Assembly: GCA_963693085.1 (NCBI GenBank)
Contig: OY856409.1
Span: 657,182,591-657,246,590 of the forward strand
Source of the DNA: Alisma plantago-aquatica
Lineage: Eukaryota; Streptophyta; Magnoliopsida; Alismatales; Alismataceae
Length of the DNA: 64,000 nucleotides
Reading direction: 5' to 3'
Positions 10,950 through 23,489 of the stretch are shown here, piece by piece (the stretch's first letter is position 1; the number at the start of each line of letters is the position of its first letter). Position numbers and translations under genes: made by a program. Below the pieces are notes generated by a model. The model did no database searches. It was not told the DNA's origin and saw only the letters and a list, made by a program, of their open reading frames with translations.

Positions 10950-11910
10950 AGAGGAAGGGATAGTTTTTACCATAACAAGATAGTGTTTCCTGGTGCTGAT
11001 AGCCTCAGGAAGATGGTGTTTGAAGAGTCTCATTCATTCATGTATGCTATGCATCTAGGTAGTTCTAAGATGTATCATGATCTGAAGGATATGTATTGGT
11101 GGCCAGGCTTGAAGAAAGATGTAGCTGAGTATGTTGCAAGATGTTCAGTACATCAAAAAGTCAAAGCTGAGCAGTAGAAGCCTGAAGGAACATTGCAACT
11201 ATTGCCTATACCAAAATGGAGATGGGATCATGTGACTATGGACTTTTTGGTTGGCCTGCCTAGGATAGCCAAAGGTTATGATTCCATTTGGGTGATCATT
11301 GACATGTTGACCAAGTCAACACATTTCCTTCCCGTGAAGACAACTTACACAACAGAGAAGCTTTCTCAAGTCTATGTTGATGAGATAGTGCATTTGCATG
11401 GTGTTCCAACAACTATTGTGTCTCATAGAGGTCCTCAGTTCACGAGTCACTTTTGGGAGCGACTGGACACAACTTTGGGTACGCAGTTAAAGTTCAATAC
11501 TTCTTTCCATCTGTAGATAGATGGTCAATCTAAAAGGACCATTCACACCTTGGAGGATTTGTTGAGGGCTTGTGTTCTTTAGTTCTCAGAAAGTTGGGAT
11601 GTACATCTCAGTTTGATAGAGTTTGCCTACAACAACAACTATCAGATTAGTATTGACATGGCACCTTATGAGGCATTGTATGGGAAATGTTGCATATCTC
11701 CATTGTGTTGGTATGAGACAGATGAATATCAACTTCTTGGTCCTGAACTTATGCAACAAACAATAGAGAAGATCAAAGTGATACAACAACAATTGAAGGC
11801 AGTACAAGACAGACAGAAGTCATACACAGATAATCATCGTAGACCCTTGGAGTTCGAAGTGGGAGACAAGGTATATATTAGAAGGTATCTCCTTAGAAGT
11901 ATGTTTTGAG
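10950..11910 (+). pseudogene. Element B: integrase, catalytic residues damaged
   Basis: The N-terminal zinc region reads HLGSSKMYHDLKDMYWWPG, followed by RCSVHQKVK, where the second Cys of the CxxC pair has become His. The core begins at WDHVTMDFLVGLP (first Asp kept). The second catalytic site reads IVSHRGPQF, with Asp replaced by His. The Glu region reads DGQSKRTIHTLED, with Lys where Glu is expected. The C-terminal part continues to 11909 (DNHRRPLEFEVGDKVYI). Stops occur at 11175, 11514 and 11579. This integrase cannot be catalytic as written. Confidence 0.85.
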
Positions 11911-12059
11911 GTTTGGGAAGAAGGTTAAGTTGGATCCTACGTATATGGGACCTTACCTAGTTGTGACACAAGTGGGGAAGGTGGCTTACCGATTGGAGTT
12001 GCCACCTGAACTGCACAAGTTACATCCAATATTCCATTTCAGCATGTTGAGGAAGTGTC

Positions 12060-12296
12060 ATCCATATACAGAGTCAGTGTTATAGTAGCCTGTGGAGGTG
12101 GGGCTTGATGAGGACATGACCTACGTATAAGGTCCAGTGTTGATCCTTGATTAGAGAGTGAAGAAGTTGAAGAGGAAGGACCTTGTTCTTGTGAAGTTTC
12201 TTTGACATCATCATGGTGTTGAGGAAGCCATGTGGGAGCTCGAGGAAGAGATGAAGAGGAAGTACCCTTCTCTTTTCTCCTAGGATTTTGGGGGCA
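12060..12296 (+). pseudogene. Element B: C-terminal chromodomain remnant
   Basis: Across stops, one frame reads HHGVEEAMWELEEEMKRKYP and ends at the Pro-Ser-Leu-Phe typical of the end of chromovirus integrases. Upstream KLKRKDLVLVKFL fits the strand before it. In this family the chromodomain guides integration to particular chromatin. This places element B in the chromovirus clade, and the LTR length points to Tekay/Del. Confidence 0.7.
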
Positions 12297-12321
12297 AAAT
12301 CCATGTTAAGGGTTTATGGCT
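12285..12321 (+). other. Polypurine tract region of element B
   Basis: GATTTTGGGGGCAAAATCC followed by GTTAAGGGTTTATGGC abuts the 3' LTR start TGTAAGGACC at 12322. The same arrangement occurs on the minus strand of element C at 16909-16950. It is the expected plus-strand primer region. Confidence 0.65.
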
Positions 12322-15300
12322 TGTAAGGACCTTGACCCACATTTTAGGATAACCCTATTTATTTTGCTTAAGTATGTTGCCTAGATCCTTGCTCTAATCA
12401 TCTAAGATGTAATTAGGGCAGGTTGGAAGTTGAAGTTTTTTGTTTGAGCTTGTTTGGTTGGTGTTTGTGTTTTGTGGAGAGGTTTTGGTACAAATTGCAA
12501 TTTATCCAGGTTAGGGTTGATATGCAAGTTTGCCACATCTAGAGTGTTCCTTCTATCTCTTGGCATAATCTAGAGGAAAGCAAAAGAGATGGACACCTTG
12601 TTTGAGTTCCGGATGAGTGGTGACATCCTTGGTGATATTTTACACTTATTTTTGAGGTGTGTTTTGCTCCTAGGAGTGTTGTCTCAGGCTTGAGAGCCTT
12701 AGAGAGAACTTGTATTGGTTTGGGGATGTCTTGAGGAGACCTCCTATCATTTTGTGGTGTCTCTAGATGCACCATATAGGTTGGTGGCTCTAGGGCTTCA
12801 TCCCTATCAGTTTGTGAATGGAGTGGGTGTGTGTATCGACCTTGACCCAGGAAGGTGACCTAGTGGGCGAGACATGGTTCTTTTCACCTTGTAGAATGGT
12901 GTTGCATGTGGTCTTTCTTTGTGGACACATTTCATCTAGGGTTCTTTGGTGGTGACACCTTGCCTTTGTTCTCACTTTCATCTCTCTTGTATATATATCT
13001 CTTTCTCTCCATGCAAGAGGAACCTTTTGGTTATTTTTGCATTCTCTCCTTGGTGGTCGATCTTACGCTTAAGGAGTGCTCTCCCTTGGAGCTTGGTGGA
13101 TGAGCCTACGCTTGTTGTGTGCTCTTTTCATCTTCTTCCTTGGTAAGACATGATCCTTAGCTTCTTTCTCTCTTTCTTTCTTCTTCTCGTCCATGGACCT
13201 TGGTTTCTTCCCTTTCCTCTCATGCTCTCTTAACCATGGTTCTCTCTTATTCTCTTAGAGGTGTTGTGGTGATCAAGCTTGGAGGATCTTATTCTACCTT
13301 GAGCTCGAGAAGCTTGGAGCTTGACCTTGGAGCTTAGAGCTTGGTGGTCATCCTTGAGGCGGGTTATATAACTCTAAACCTTCTTTGTTATTATCACCTT
13401 TTACTTGTTATCTTGCTCTTGATCTATGGATAATTATTGCTTGCATGCTAGTAACTTTTCCTTAGTAGATTTGTGATCTCTTTTAGAGAAATGAACCTTG
13501 ATAGTTGTTGCCTTTGTGTTACACCTTTCTCTTGCCTTGTTAGTAACGTTGTCTTGAGGTAGGAGATGATGGGGACAATATGCATTTGTGGCCGATATGT
13601 TTGGGTGGTCTTCACGACCTATGAATCCCCCTGGCCGTCACGACCTCAGGGTGACAGACTGTTACACCAAGAGACATGCCGTCATGACTTGGTTAAGGCT
13701 AGGTCGATACAATCTGATGTTTCCTAGATCGTCATGCCTTAGGAAGGTTTTGGCTGGTATGAGTTGAGAGAGTTAGCTGGTTGATAGTTGTTAAACCTAT
13801 ATGGAGTGGATCAGGATGCCTAGTGCACTGACCGTTATGGCTTGGCCATCACGACTTGTGACGTCTTGCTTGGGCAGAGGCCGACACATCTTAGTGACAA
13901 CGTCGCTGCCTGTCATGGCTTGATGCATGGCTATCCCGTTGCTTTAGGGGCGTTGCTTCCTGACACCCTGTTAGCCATCACAGTTTAATGTGTTTCTTAA
14001 ACCCTAATCATCACCCTGTCACGATGAGCGTTGCCCGATACACCATGATGTCGTTATCCCTTTAGATGTCATTGCACATGTGGATAGCATTTCCAGATAT
14101 AAGGGGTTGGTCGGTACTTTCTTCCTGGAGTGTTATATGTGATACCTCATGGTGCTAAACTGATACACCCTCCCAAGTGGTAGGCCGATACTTTGGTTGC
14201 TCTCTTAAGTATATGCTTAACCAATAAATCCCTTGGAGTGGTTGCCTGACACACTTAGGGTAACTGATACCCTATGTTATAACCCTAGTTGACACATTGT
14301 GGTGATGTTTGAGATGTACTATGTTGATGCTAGGGTCATGTGGTATGATGCGATACTCTTTGAAATAGTGTATGAAAGGTGTTGAGTTCTATTTCTATAC
14401 ATCATAACATGTTTATAATGATGTTGAGAGCTATGTTTCCATACCTCATAACACATCTCATAATGATAATGAAAATGATGATATAAGGGTGGTTGTTGAT
14501 CCAACCTTACAAAACCTAATCGGGTAAAGTGAAACCCTAATTTAGATGATTTAAAATGTTTGGCATGGATGATAGTGTTAATGATGTATTACCTCTCTTG
14601 TTGTGAATATCTAGCCATGCAAGTGAAACAATGTTATGCATATCCATGTATGAGATATGATGTTAAGGTATGTTTGAATGGGCCTTGTGAGGCATAAAGT
14701 GTTGTGGACATCCTTACAAGAGGAGGTGGATGATCTTATGACCTAATGAAGGTTTATTGCCTTACATGAGGTGTTTTTCCTCAATGATGAAATGAGGGGT
14801 TGCTACCCCAAGCTTTTGGTCCTTGTGATGGAGATTGGTCCTTATGATGAGCATATGGTGAATAAAAAGAAGAATGTAATGATGTGATCCTTATATGTTT
14901 CAGTATGTGCTAGTGATACCTCAAACCCTAATCTTATAGAAGTTGTTTAGAGGTTGTATGTTGTAACTTGATTGATGCTTAAAGATGTTTAAATTGATCT
15001 TATTAATCAAGTGAAATCTAATAGTGTAGTTTGCCCTGTGCCATAGATCCATTCAGTGCCAACAATTTGCTGAATGGTGAAACGAGTTTAACTCGGAGCG
15101 CATATTTTTGAATATTCGGGGTACAAGTCAAGTAATTCCTTATATCCTTAAATACATTATGTGTGAGATGACCATGTATGAGTCAATCTCGTTGTGATAA
15201 GGATGGCCATGCATGAGCCACTCCTTTTTGTTAGAACAACCATGCGTGAGCCTATTCCTCTAGCGCCGTACATGTACCAAGGTGGGCTAGTTATGATTAT

Positions 15301-16271
15301 ATGTGTGGATGGCCATGCGTGAGCCAATCCCTAATTTTGACTATATGACATTGTTACAGTTGACTGATATGTCTCTGCGGTGTTTTCTCTTATGCTGACC
15401 AAGAGGTGTGGTGAGGTCATGGATTTCGGCTCTTCCATTAGACCTTGTGTGGCACTGATTTTGAATTATCAAGTGGTTGGTTGGATTTAGGTGGTACAAC
15501 TCAAATACTCAGGGCGTAATAAAATACGTAATCAGGCATGTGCCATAATTATATAGGATCAAATACAAAAACATTGGTTGAGGCCTTGCTTGAACTTTAT
15601 AGAATGTTGTTGATAGAAAATATACATGTTCTTCATATTCCTTTTAAATTATTAAGATGTTTCATAATTCAATAGTAAGTGTTCTTCCTGTTAATAATCA
15701 TTACCTGCTTCATTTTAGTTGTATTTATACTGCTGCTTAGTTCATCTTATATGTGATAATAATAGAGTTGGTTCTGAGTCATATCTCCCATTGAGATTTA
15801 GAATCTCACCCCGTGGGTGTCCCACACCCTTTTTAGGTGCACGGGCACAAAGAGGTAGAGATTGTACATAGGAGGTTGAGCAGAAGCCAAAGGAGAAGTA
15901 GTTGATAAGGTTAGAAGTGTTGCTAAATGTATTTCTTTGATAGAGTCCTAGAGTCGTCCCTGTACACTCGGGTCTTTGGGAATGTTTTGTAGTTGTTTCA
16001 CAAATGTGCTTGTTTATGTGGTTGGCTTATATATCTATTATCTACAAGGGTGGTGGAATCATGTATATATGTTCTAGAATAGCTCTTTGGTTACATGTTG
16101 ACATCATGACTTGTATATGCCTTGAGGCATGAAAGGACTTATAAGTGAAGGTTCTTGTTGTTTGGCAATTTTATGAAAACAATTTTAATTTTTAGTGTTT
16201 TCCAGTGATAATACAGTTGTTAATCGGTTATGTTTTGAGTAATCTCACTTTGTGTGGCGCAGGGAATCACA
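12322..16271 (+). mobile_element. Element B: complete 3' LTR (3950 bp)
   Basis: It starts TGTAAGGACCTTGACCC after the polypurine tract and ends GGGAATCACA. From 13267 it is collinear with the truncated 5' LTR. TATATATATC near 12990 and a pyrimidine-rich stretch at 13150-13210 are the only promoter-like features noted. No gene is seen. The right flank CCTAC (16272-16276) resumes element C's LTR in the middle, so B inserted into C. Confidence 0.85.
13600..14290 (+). repeat. Recurring CCGATAC / GTCACGAC words in the element B LTR
   Basis: Words of the form CCGATAC, CGATAC, CCGTCACGACC and CATCACGACTTG recur irregularly every 20-60 bases. They also occur at 4920-5640 in the other LTR. They do not form a clean tandem repeat. 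Confidence 0.5.
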
Positions 16272-16908
16272 CCTACCATCAGATCAGGTACCTAGGTGAA
16301 CCGCTAGTTTGCACATAACTGAGGTACACCATCGAGTTCTAGCATCAAATGGGCCGTCACATCACGCCCTAACATATCCACTTATGCAACCATGATCAAC
16401 CATTAGTTAATGTATCTCACATAGAAAAAATCAAGTGTTGTGCCTCAAGAGTAAATCATCAAATCTCATGCACACTATAATACCATCAGATCCCATACAC
16501 TCATAGTGGAACCATCAAATCCCTACCATATAAAGAAGCCATCTAGTTGAGGTACTTAGGTGAGAAATCCTAGGTCCCCAACCTTAACTTAGAGAACACC
16601 CCACATCCTATGGTGAAAATCTAGGTGTTTAAAAGATGCAAATATATCAAATATGTTATGAACACTTATGAAGCACATCACACATGTGCAAATTACAGGA
16701 AAAACCCTAGATATGGGAAAATTTCATAAAAGTCCATATAAGCATATAAATTGCAAAACTCAATCAAACAATGTCCAAAATAGACCAAACTTGAAACTTA
16801 ACTCTATCACATGATATTAAATCATGAATTAGGGTTTGATTAAGGGTTGATAATCGAATTTTTATTAGCAAGCATGTTTAACCATAATACAAAGTTAGGG
16901 GTCTTACA
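16272..16908 (-). mobile_element. Element C: first 637 bp of the 3' LTR, cut by element B
   Basis: On the minus strand it starts TGTAAGACCCCTAACTTTG at 16908 and matches 25674-25036 of the 5' LTR. It stops at the exact end of element B. The rest of this LTR is predicted left of element B's missing 5' part, outside the window. Confidence 0.85.
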
Positions 16909-17180
16909 ACCATAAACCCCTAATAGGGATTTTGCCCTTGAAATCCTACACAAACAAAGATGGGTACTTCCTACACATCTCATCCTCTAAATCCCATGTG
17001 TCTTCCTCCACCACCATGGTGATGCCACTACACCTTCACTAAGGTTATGTCCTTCTTCCTCAACTTCTACACACGCTTATCTAGGATCGACACATGACCC
17101 TCTATGTAAGAAACATCCTCATCAAACTCAACCTCCACTGGCTATATTGTCTATTATGTATCAGAGTGACACTTCCTCAA
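16909..17180 (-). pseudogene. Element C: polypurine tract and chromodomain remnant
   Basis: The minus strand has CAAGGGCAAAATCCCTATTAG just before the LTR, parallel to element B. Upstream, broken frames read GHVSILDKRV, KLRKKDITLVKV and WHHHGG, with stops between, fitting the integrase-linked chromodomain of the same family. It is too decayed to give a continuous frame. Confidence 0.6.
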
Positions 17181-17299
17181 CATGGAAACATGTAAGAGGT
17201 TGTGCATCCTATGCAAATCTGGCAGTAACTCAAGCTTGTAAGCCATCTTTCTAACTCATGCCAAGATAGGGCAAGGTACCATAAACCTAGGATACAACT

Positions 17300-18260
17300 T
17301 ACCCTTCTTACCAAACCTCAACACACATTTTCAAGGGGAAACCTTGAGATACACATGGTCTCCAACTTGGAATTGTAATGATCTGCTACATGTATTAGCA
17401 TACAACTTCTGTCTATCATGATCTGCATTCAATTGTTGTTGTATCACTTTGATCTTCTTTGTAGTATGCTGTAGTAACTCAAGACCCAAAAGCTGATACT
17501 CACCTACCTCATACCAACAAAGGGGTGATCAGAAATGCCTTCCGTACAAAGCTTCATATAGTGCCATGTGTATGCTCCTTTGATATTTGTTGTTGTAGGC
17601 AAACTCAAATGGACATCCCAACTACCCAAAAAAGAAGAACACACACTCTCAAAAGATCTTCTAACGTCTTAATGGTCCTTTTTGATTGACCATCCATCTA
17701 TGGGTGAAAAGTTGTGTCCCAAATGTTGTATGTAGATGTTCCCAAAATCTACTTGTAAACCGAGGACCTCTTCCAAACACTATGGTAACTGGTATTCCAT
17801 GCAAATGAACTATCTCATCAATGTAGATCTGTGGCAACTTCTCTGTTGTATAAGTCATCTTCACTGGATGAAAGTGGATAGACTTTGTCAACCGGTCAAC
17901 TATTACCCATATGGAATCATGACCTTTGGCTTTTCTTGGAAGACCAACTTCAAATCTATGGTTATATGATCCCATTTCCACTATGGTATTGGTAAATGTT
18001 GCAATCATTGACTTGCTAACATATTCGACACTTGGTAACATACTTTGCCATGTCACACTTTAGAGTTGTCCACCAGTAAAAATCCTTTAGATTATGGTAC
18101 ATCTTTGTACCACAGGGATGCATCACATACACTGAGTAATGAGCCTCCTCAAGTACTATCTCCCTAAAACCATCAATGTTTGGAACCACTATTCTGTTGT
18201 GAAAACTCAATGTCTCATCATCTAACTCATAGAAACCATCATTCTTCCCCCTGTCAAACT
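17300..18260 (-). pseudogene. Element C: integrase, catalytic residues damaged
   Basis: The N-terminal zinc region is at 18210-18016 (MYHNLKDFYWWTTLKCDM, then KCRIC). The core lies in the frame 18056-17661: GHDSIWVIVDRLTKS, EIVHLHGIPVTIV, then FGRGPRFTSRFW where SDRG is usual, so the second catalytic Asp is Gly. The Glu region is disrupted by a frame change near 17690. The C-terminal part to about 17300 is readable only in pieces. Order and similarity to element B are clear. The gene is dead as written. Confidence 0.8.
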
Positions 18261-18890
18261 CTAATCTGATGTTCTGTATCTGATATCATCCTTCTATGCA
18301 TCCTTGATTTGTTGTATTAACATCGGCTTGACATGAAACTGTGCCAACAATCCTACCAATAAGGAAACATCCAACTGTATGTTCATTTGTCAAAGCGATA
18401 CAACATGTACTACATGTGACACGCCATGGAGTATAAATGTCCTTTATCTGTAGATGTTGAAAAAGATGACTTCTTGCTCAATGCATCAGCCCCCACATCC
18501 GCCTTCCTTGGATGGTATTCTACCATGTAGTCATAGTCTTTATTCATTTCCATTCATCTTCTCTGCCTCATGTTCATCTCCTACTTCGAGAAGATATATT
18601 GGAGATTTTTGTGATATGTGAAGATCTGATACTTCTCCTCATATAGATAGTGTCTCCAAATATTCAGAGAAATAACTACAATGAATAACTCCATGTCATG
18701 ATCTGGATAGTTGTCCTCCTATTTCTTAAGCTATCATGAAGCAAAAGAAATCACATTATTGTACTGCATCAACATGCATCCCAAGCCATTCTTTGAAGTA
18801 TCACAAAAGGCAATGTGACCTTTCCCTTATTCTGGAAACATAATACTAGATCACTTGTCAATTTGTCCTTCAACAACTAAAAAGAAAGCT
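18261..18890 (-). pseudogene. Element C: RNase H region, heavily decayed
   Basis: This minus-strand stretch lies between reverse transcriptase and integrase, where RNase H is expected. Short matches to the element B sequence remain, such as the regions encoding LKYIF-like and YHPRKADV-like motifs near 18500-18600. No frame stays open beyond a few dozen codons. The call rests mainly on position and collinearity with element B. Confidence 0.55.
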
Positions 18891-19700
18891 AGCACTTGTC
18901 ATCCCAGACAAAAGGAACACCCTTCCTAGTCAACTTGGTCAAAGGTAACACTATGACAATGAAGTTCTTTATGAATCTCATGTAGTAGCCAGCTAAACCT
19001 AGGAAGCTTTGGACCTCAGTTGGTGTCTTGGGATGCTCCCACTCCAACACTGACTCCACCTTCTTTGGGTCTACACAAACACCCTTTGTAGATATAACAT
19101 GAACAAGAAAAGGTACCTCATTCAACCAAAACTCACACTTGCTGAACTTGGGATACAAAAGGTGATGCCTTAACAACTCTAATGCTTGGTGAAGATGCTA
19201 CTCATGTTGTTGACTGTCTCTAGAATATATCAAGACATAATCTATAAATACAACCATGAACTGGTCAAGATACAATCTGAACACCATGTTCATTAAGTCC
19301 ATAAATGATGTTGGTGCATTGGTTAGCCCGATTGACATAACCACAAACTCATTATGACCATACCTATACCTAAAAATTGTCTTAGGTATTACATCCCCTT
19401 TCATCCTCAACTGGTGATATCCTGACCTCAAGTCTATCTTGAAGAATATTGTAGACCTCTCAATCGATAAAACAAATCATCAATCCTCGACAACATGTAC
19501 TTGTTCTTCACTATGACTTTGTTCAACTGCCAGTAACCTATAAAAAGCCTCACAGAACCATCCTTCTTCACAGACAACACTACAACACCCAAGGGGAAGT
19601 GCTTGGCCTTATGAAACCTTTCTCCAAAAACTCCTACAACTATTTACTCAACTCGTTCATCTCAGTTGGTGCCATTTTATAAGGTGCCTGAGCTATGGGT
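18889..19700 (-). pseudogene. Element C: reverse transcriptase, catalytic Asp lost
   Basis: Fragments in order on the minus strand are: a palm part at 19431-19198 ([25 protein letters not shown]), the catalytic loop [11 protein letters not shown] (about 19250-19225), and a thumb at 19176-18889 (VCVDPKKVESVLEW, VQSFLGLAGYY). The usual FIDD is FIDY, so the second catalytic Asp is Tyr. Frame breaks occur near 19197 and 19440. Finger motifs upstream to about 19700 are scattered over frames. The lineage is the same as element B. Confidence 0.8.
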
Positions 19701-20361
19701 CATGTTCCAGGAACTATATTGATAATAAAACCAATCTCTCTCAGAGGTGGGACACCAGGAAACTCATCTGGAAAGCATCCACAAACTCTCACACTATAGG
19801 TACATCTTGGATACAAGGACTCCTCACCTTGGTATCCACAACATGCGCTAAGAAAGCCTCACAACCTTGTCTCATCAACATCTTTGCTATCATAGCTTAA
19901 ACCAAATAGTTAGGAAGGATCTTCCTATCTAATTGGAAAGTTCAAGAGACATCCCCATCACAAAATGTCACAACCTTGGAAGTACAATACAACACAACCT
20001 TTTACTTCTTCAAGGCATCCATCCCAAGGATCACATCAAATCCATGCATGTCTAGTGGCATGAGATCCACTTGGATGATGCATCCAGAGAAAGAAAGAAC
20101 ACAAAATGGACACACCTCCCACAACACAGCAGAGCTAGAGAAAGGGGTTTCTACCAAGAGGCTATCAGATCTACTACAAACATTTTGATAACAACTACTT
20201 ATCACCTCTCTGGTGATAAACAAGTGTGTCACACCCAAGTCAACCAAAACATATATTAAAGAAGAAGTAGACTTTTCAGAATGAAAAAGTTCCATTTCAC
20301 CTGTCATAACCCAGGGGTTGACCACTCTTTCTGGTTGACTCATGGCATATAATCTAGTCAT
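19701..20361 (-). pseudogene. Element C: aspartic protease and linker
   Basis: The 119-codon frame 20361-20002 contains YVLVDLGVTHLFI, the protease active-site region with Leu in place of Ser in the D-S-G triplet, then LMPLDMHGFDVILGMDALK. The following linker to 19700 carries the GVPP-like segment before reverse transcriptase, broken by stops. It is the counterpart of 8915-9530 in element B. Confidence 0.75.
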
Positions 20362-20479
20362 CTCCTACTGTCATCCTCATCCTCTACCAGCTAGTCCCAA
20401 TAACCTTGCTTGCAATGTCTAGCCATGTCCTCTACCACCAACACCATTGCTATACTTCTGTTGTTGTGAGCCCCGTAGG

Positions 20480-21659
20480 CTCTACCTTAGATGATGTGTC
20501 ACTCCCTCATCCTTCATGGGGCAAGACCACCTCACATGCCTGACTTGTCCACACTTAAAGCATGTCCTCCTATCGTACTGTATCCTAGACGCTCCTGTCA
20601 GTGACATCGAGGCTAAACTATTTTCCCATGCTGGTGGAAAGCTGTGACCTCTCCCTTTACTAGGGGACAAATGTGACTATACTTGTACTCTCAAATAAAA
20701 AAAGGTTGATCTCTACTGTGACTACTATTATTGTGACGAAGAGAACCTCAACTTCTTGAAGCTACCAGATGATTACCTTGAGAGTTGGGTTGGCCTCTTC
20801 CTTGCTTTTTCTTCTTGCTTCTCCGCAACAGACCTCTCTATCCTCCTCATGGACTCCATAAAGGTAGAGAACTTCTCCTGATTTTCCAAAGCTGAAGCTG
20901 TGGCTGACAACTCAAAGTTTAGACCCTTCTCAAACATCCAAACTCTCTCCTTCTCTATGGTTGCCATGTGGGGACAAAAGCTCAACAGCTCCATACACCT
21001 CACCTCATAGTGTTTGATAGATGTGACCCTTGGCGCAACCATTCAAACTGGGTTGTATTCTCATCCAGGTTTGTCATAGGGAAGTAGCGGCTCACAAACT
21101 CCCACCAAAATTCTTCCTAACTCATTATATTTCCTAGTCTCTTATCCTCTTCTATGGCCCACCAATGACCAACACTGCCCTTTAAAAGGTAAATGACATG
21201 CTTCACCTTGTCCTCAACTGGGATGTTCATGATCTTAAATGTCTTATCTAACTTTGTTAACCACATATCAGTGTATGCCGAGTCTGTTGTACTCATGTAC
21301 TTGGTGGATCCGACGTCCTTCAACATCTCAAAGGTCTTCCATGGACCCTGAGATTCCACATTAGGGACATGTGCCCTAGGTTGAGGTGAGGGCACCCTAT
21401 CCGCTAAGTGTGTAATCGTTGCCATGAGTTGTACAAACATGAATTGAAAAGCTAGATTAGCCACAAGTAAAGGGTCAAATGGAGGTGGTGCGGGCTGTTC
21501 TGGCCCCATCTCAAGTACTCTTCTATCTGGTATCAACATCCTACCACCACCTCCTGGCTCTACATAGATACTCTTAGCATGCTCTTCAAGTTCTCCAAAC
21601 ATATCTGCATAACCATAAGCTATGATCAAATATTTTGGATTACATAAGATCAAACACAA
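20480..21659 (-). pseudogene. Element C: Gag with intact zinc knuckle
   Basis: The frame 21659-21117 (180 codons) contains MFGELEEHAKS and then the capsid-like HVIYLLKGSVGHWW of the retrotrans_gag family. The middle part is at 21042-20773 (MELLSFCPHMATIEK). The C-terminal part at 20670-20482 contains CFKCGQVRHVRWSC, a complete C-X2-C-X4-H-X4-C knuckle. Frame changes occur near 21115, 21045 and 20700-20770. The knuckle is better kept than in element B. Confidence 0.8.
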
Positions 21660-21698
21660 AACCTAAGTCTTATGTCCCTATAGACTCAATGAACCTAA

Positions 21699-21710
21699 GC
21701 TACGATACCA
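21699..21710 (-). other. Primer-binding site of element C, initiator tRNA-Met type
   Basis: The minus strand reads TGGTATCGTAGC, two mismatches from the tRNA-Met complement TGGTATCAGAGC. It lies five bases inside the LTR end at 21716, the same spacing as in element B. Confidence 0.65.
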
Positions 21711-23489
21711 CCAAATGTGGCAACCCACCATGCTAAATGAGATTACTCAAATACAAATCACGATCAATCACCAAATAGCCACATTACTAAAAAAGTGCAT
21801 AATTAAAACCAGATTAAACATATCCAACATGTTCAAAAACATTTAAAAGTAGGTCCAATTATGCATAAAAGCACATACCATACCATACATACAACTGTTT
21901 AGTGGCCTCAACCACAACCTGTATCCAAAAGGTATTGTCCACATATACACATCATTAAATAGATCAACATATTTCCAAAAACTCAAGTAAGTATACATTA
22001 TCTGTAAAACTTCCCCACCCGAACATGAGAGTATGGGGACGACTGTAGGACGCTCAAAGAATGAGCCAACCTTTTGATTCTATGGATCTCGAAGTTGTTC
22101 CTCCTTGCTCCTACGGGTTTGATGATGTAGGTGATGATCACCTAAAAATATGTGGTGACCCACGTGGTGAGATCCATGCCCATCGAGAGATATAACTCTC
22201 AACAACATTTATTATGTAAGTAAACAGATAAAAGCAGATAATATTACAACATTGAATGATTAATATTATATTTTGGGTAACATGTAAAACTGACACCATC
22301 TAAACAGTTGATTTCTCTTACCACACTATACATCAACTAAATATCAAGAAATAAGGCAAGGGTTATCAACCAATGTGAAATGTCAAGTAACCCTAGTATA
22401 TATGTTACATGGTTGAGTTACATATTTTATTAAGACCTGAGGAGTTTGAGGCATACCACAAAATTATAACTGACCACTGCAAAGTTGCAATCAATTTTGT
22501 AGGCCAAAATCCTAAAATCTCTTCCCTTTCATCAATACGAGTCTGCTGCAATGACATATTATTGAAGCTTCAATCAGCCTAGTCGGCCCTTGGGATACAG
22601 GCCACGACACTAGAAAACTAGGGTGTTCAACCCCATTATATGAGAAACAACCACAGTTATTCTCAATCACATCACATATACATACTCACATTCATACAAA
22701 ACATGAGCTAGACCGTTCTCCTTAACCTTGGGATCAGGATGATAGGGATATACCCTCCCTGCACCCGCATATACTCAACAATGTATGACTCTGAGTTCCT
22801 TTCTAAAATTACTCATTTTACTAATCTGGAATGTCCAGACACTAGAATAGTTCTATGGACCATGGCACTACATGATTAGGATTTCACTTGATTAGTTATT
22901 GCCAATTGGGTGATTTCAAGCTGCATCAATTAAGTTACATACAAACCCTAAAAGATATCTAGAAAAATATTGGTATATGACCACTTTAGAAGATATAAAA
23001 TGTATGAGATACATTCCTTATCACATCATCATAGGGTAATAATCCTTTGTCAATGAAGAAGAGGATTACACCTCCACTAGGGCTCAAGTCATGCCCAAAT
23101 GCCATTTAGACCATTCAAGTTATCTCCTACAAGAACATCATTATCTTTCCATACCTTTGTACCAAATCATCAACACACTTGTTGTATAGATTTAGCATAA
23201 TATTTCATCAATCATAAGAGCTATGATGTTCTCAAGGGTAACACAACATGGTCACCATTAGAATTATGAGAGTATCCCTTAATCATTTTTACAATTGAGG
23301 AAGGTATATATATAAAACAATCATCATTTACTTATTTAACTAAGAATAAACAAGGTGGATTGGATTGTGTCACAAATCAATCATGCATAGGTAGTCCATT
23401 GATTCATACACAAACTTAGTGAAAAACTTAAATTATACCTAGCATCCCCATTGGATCATGGATGCATTTATCCAGAACACAACCATCAA

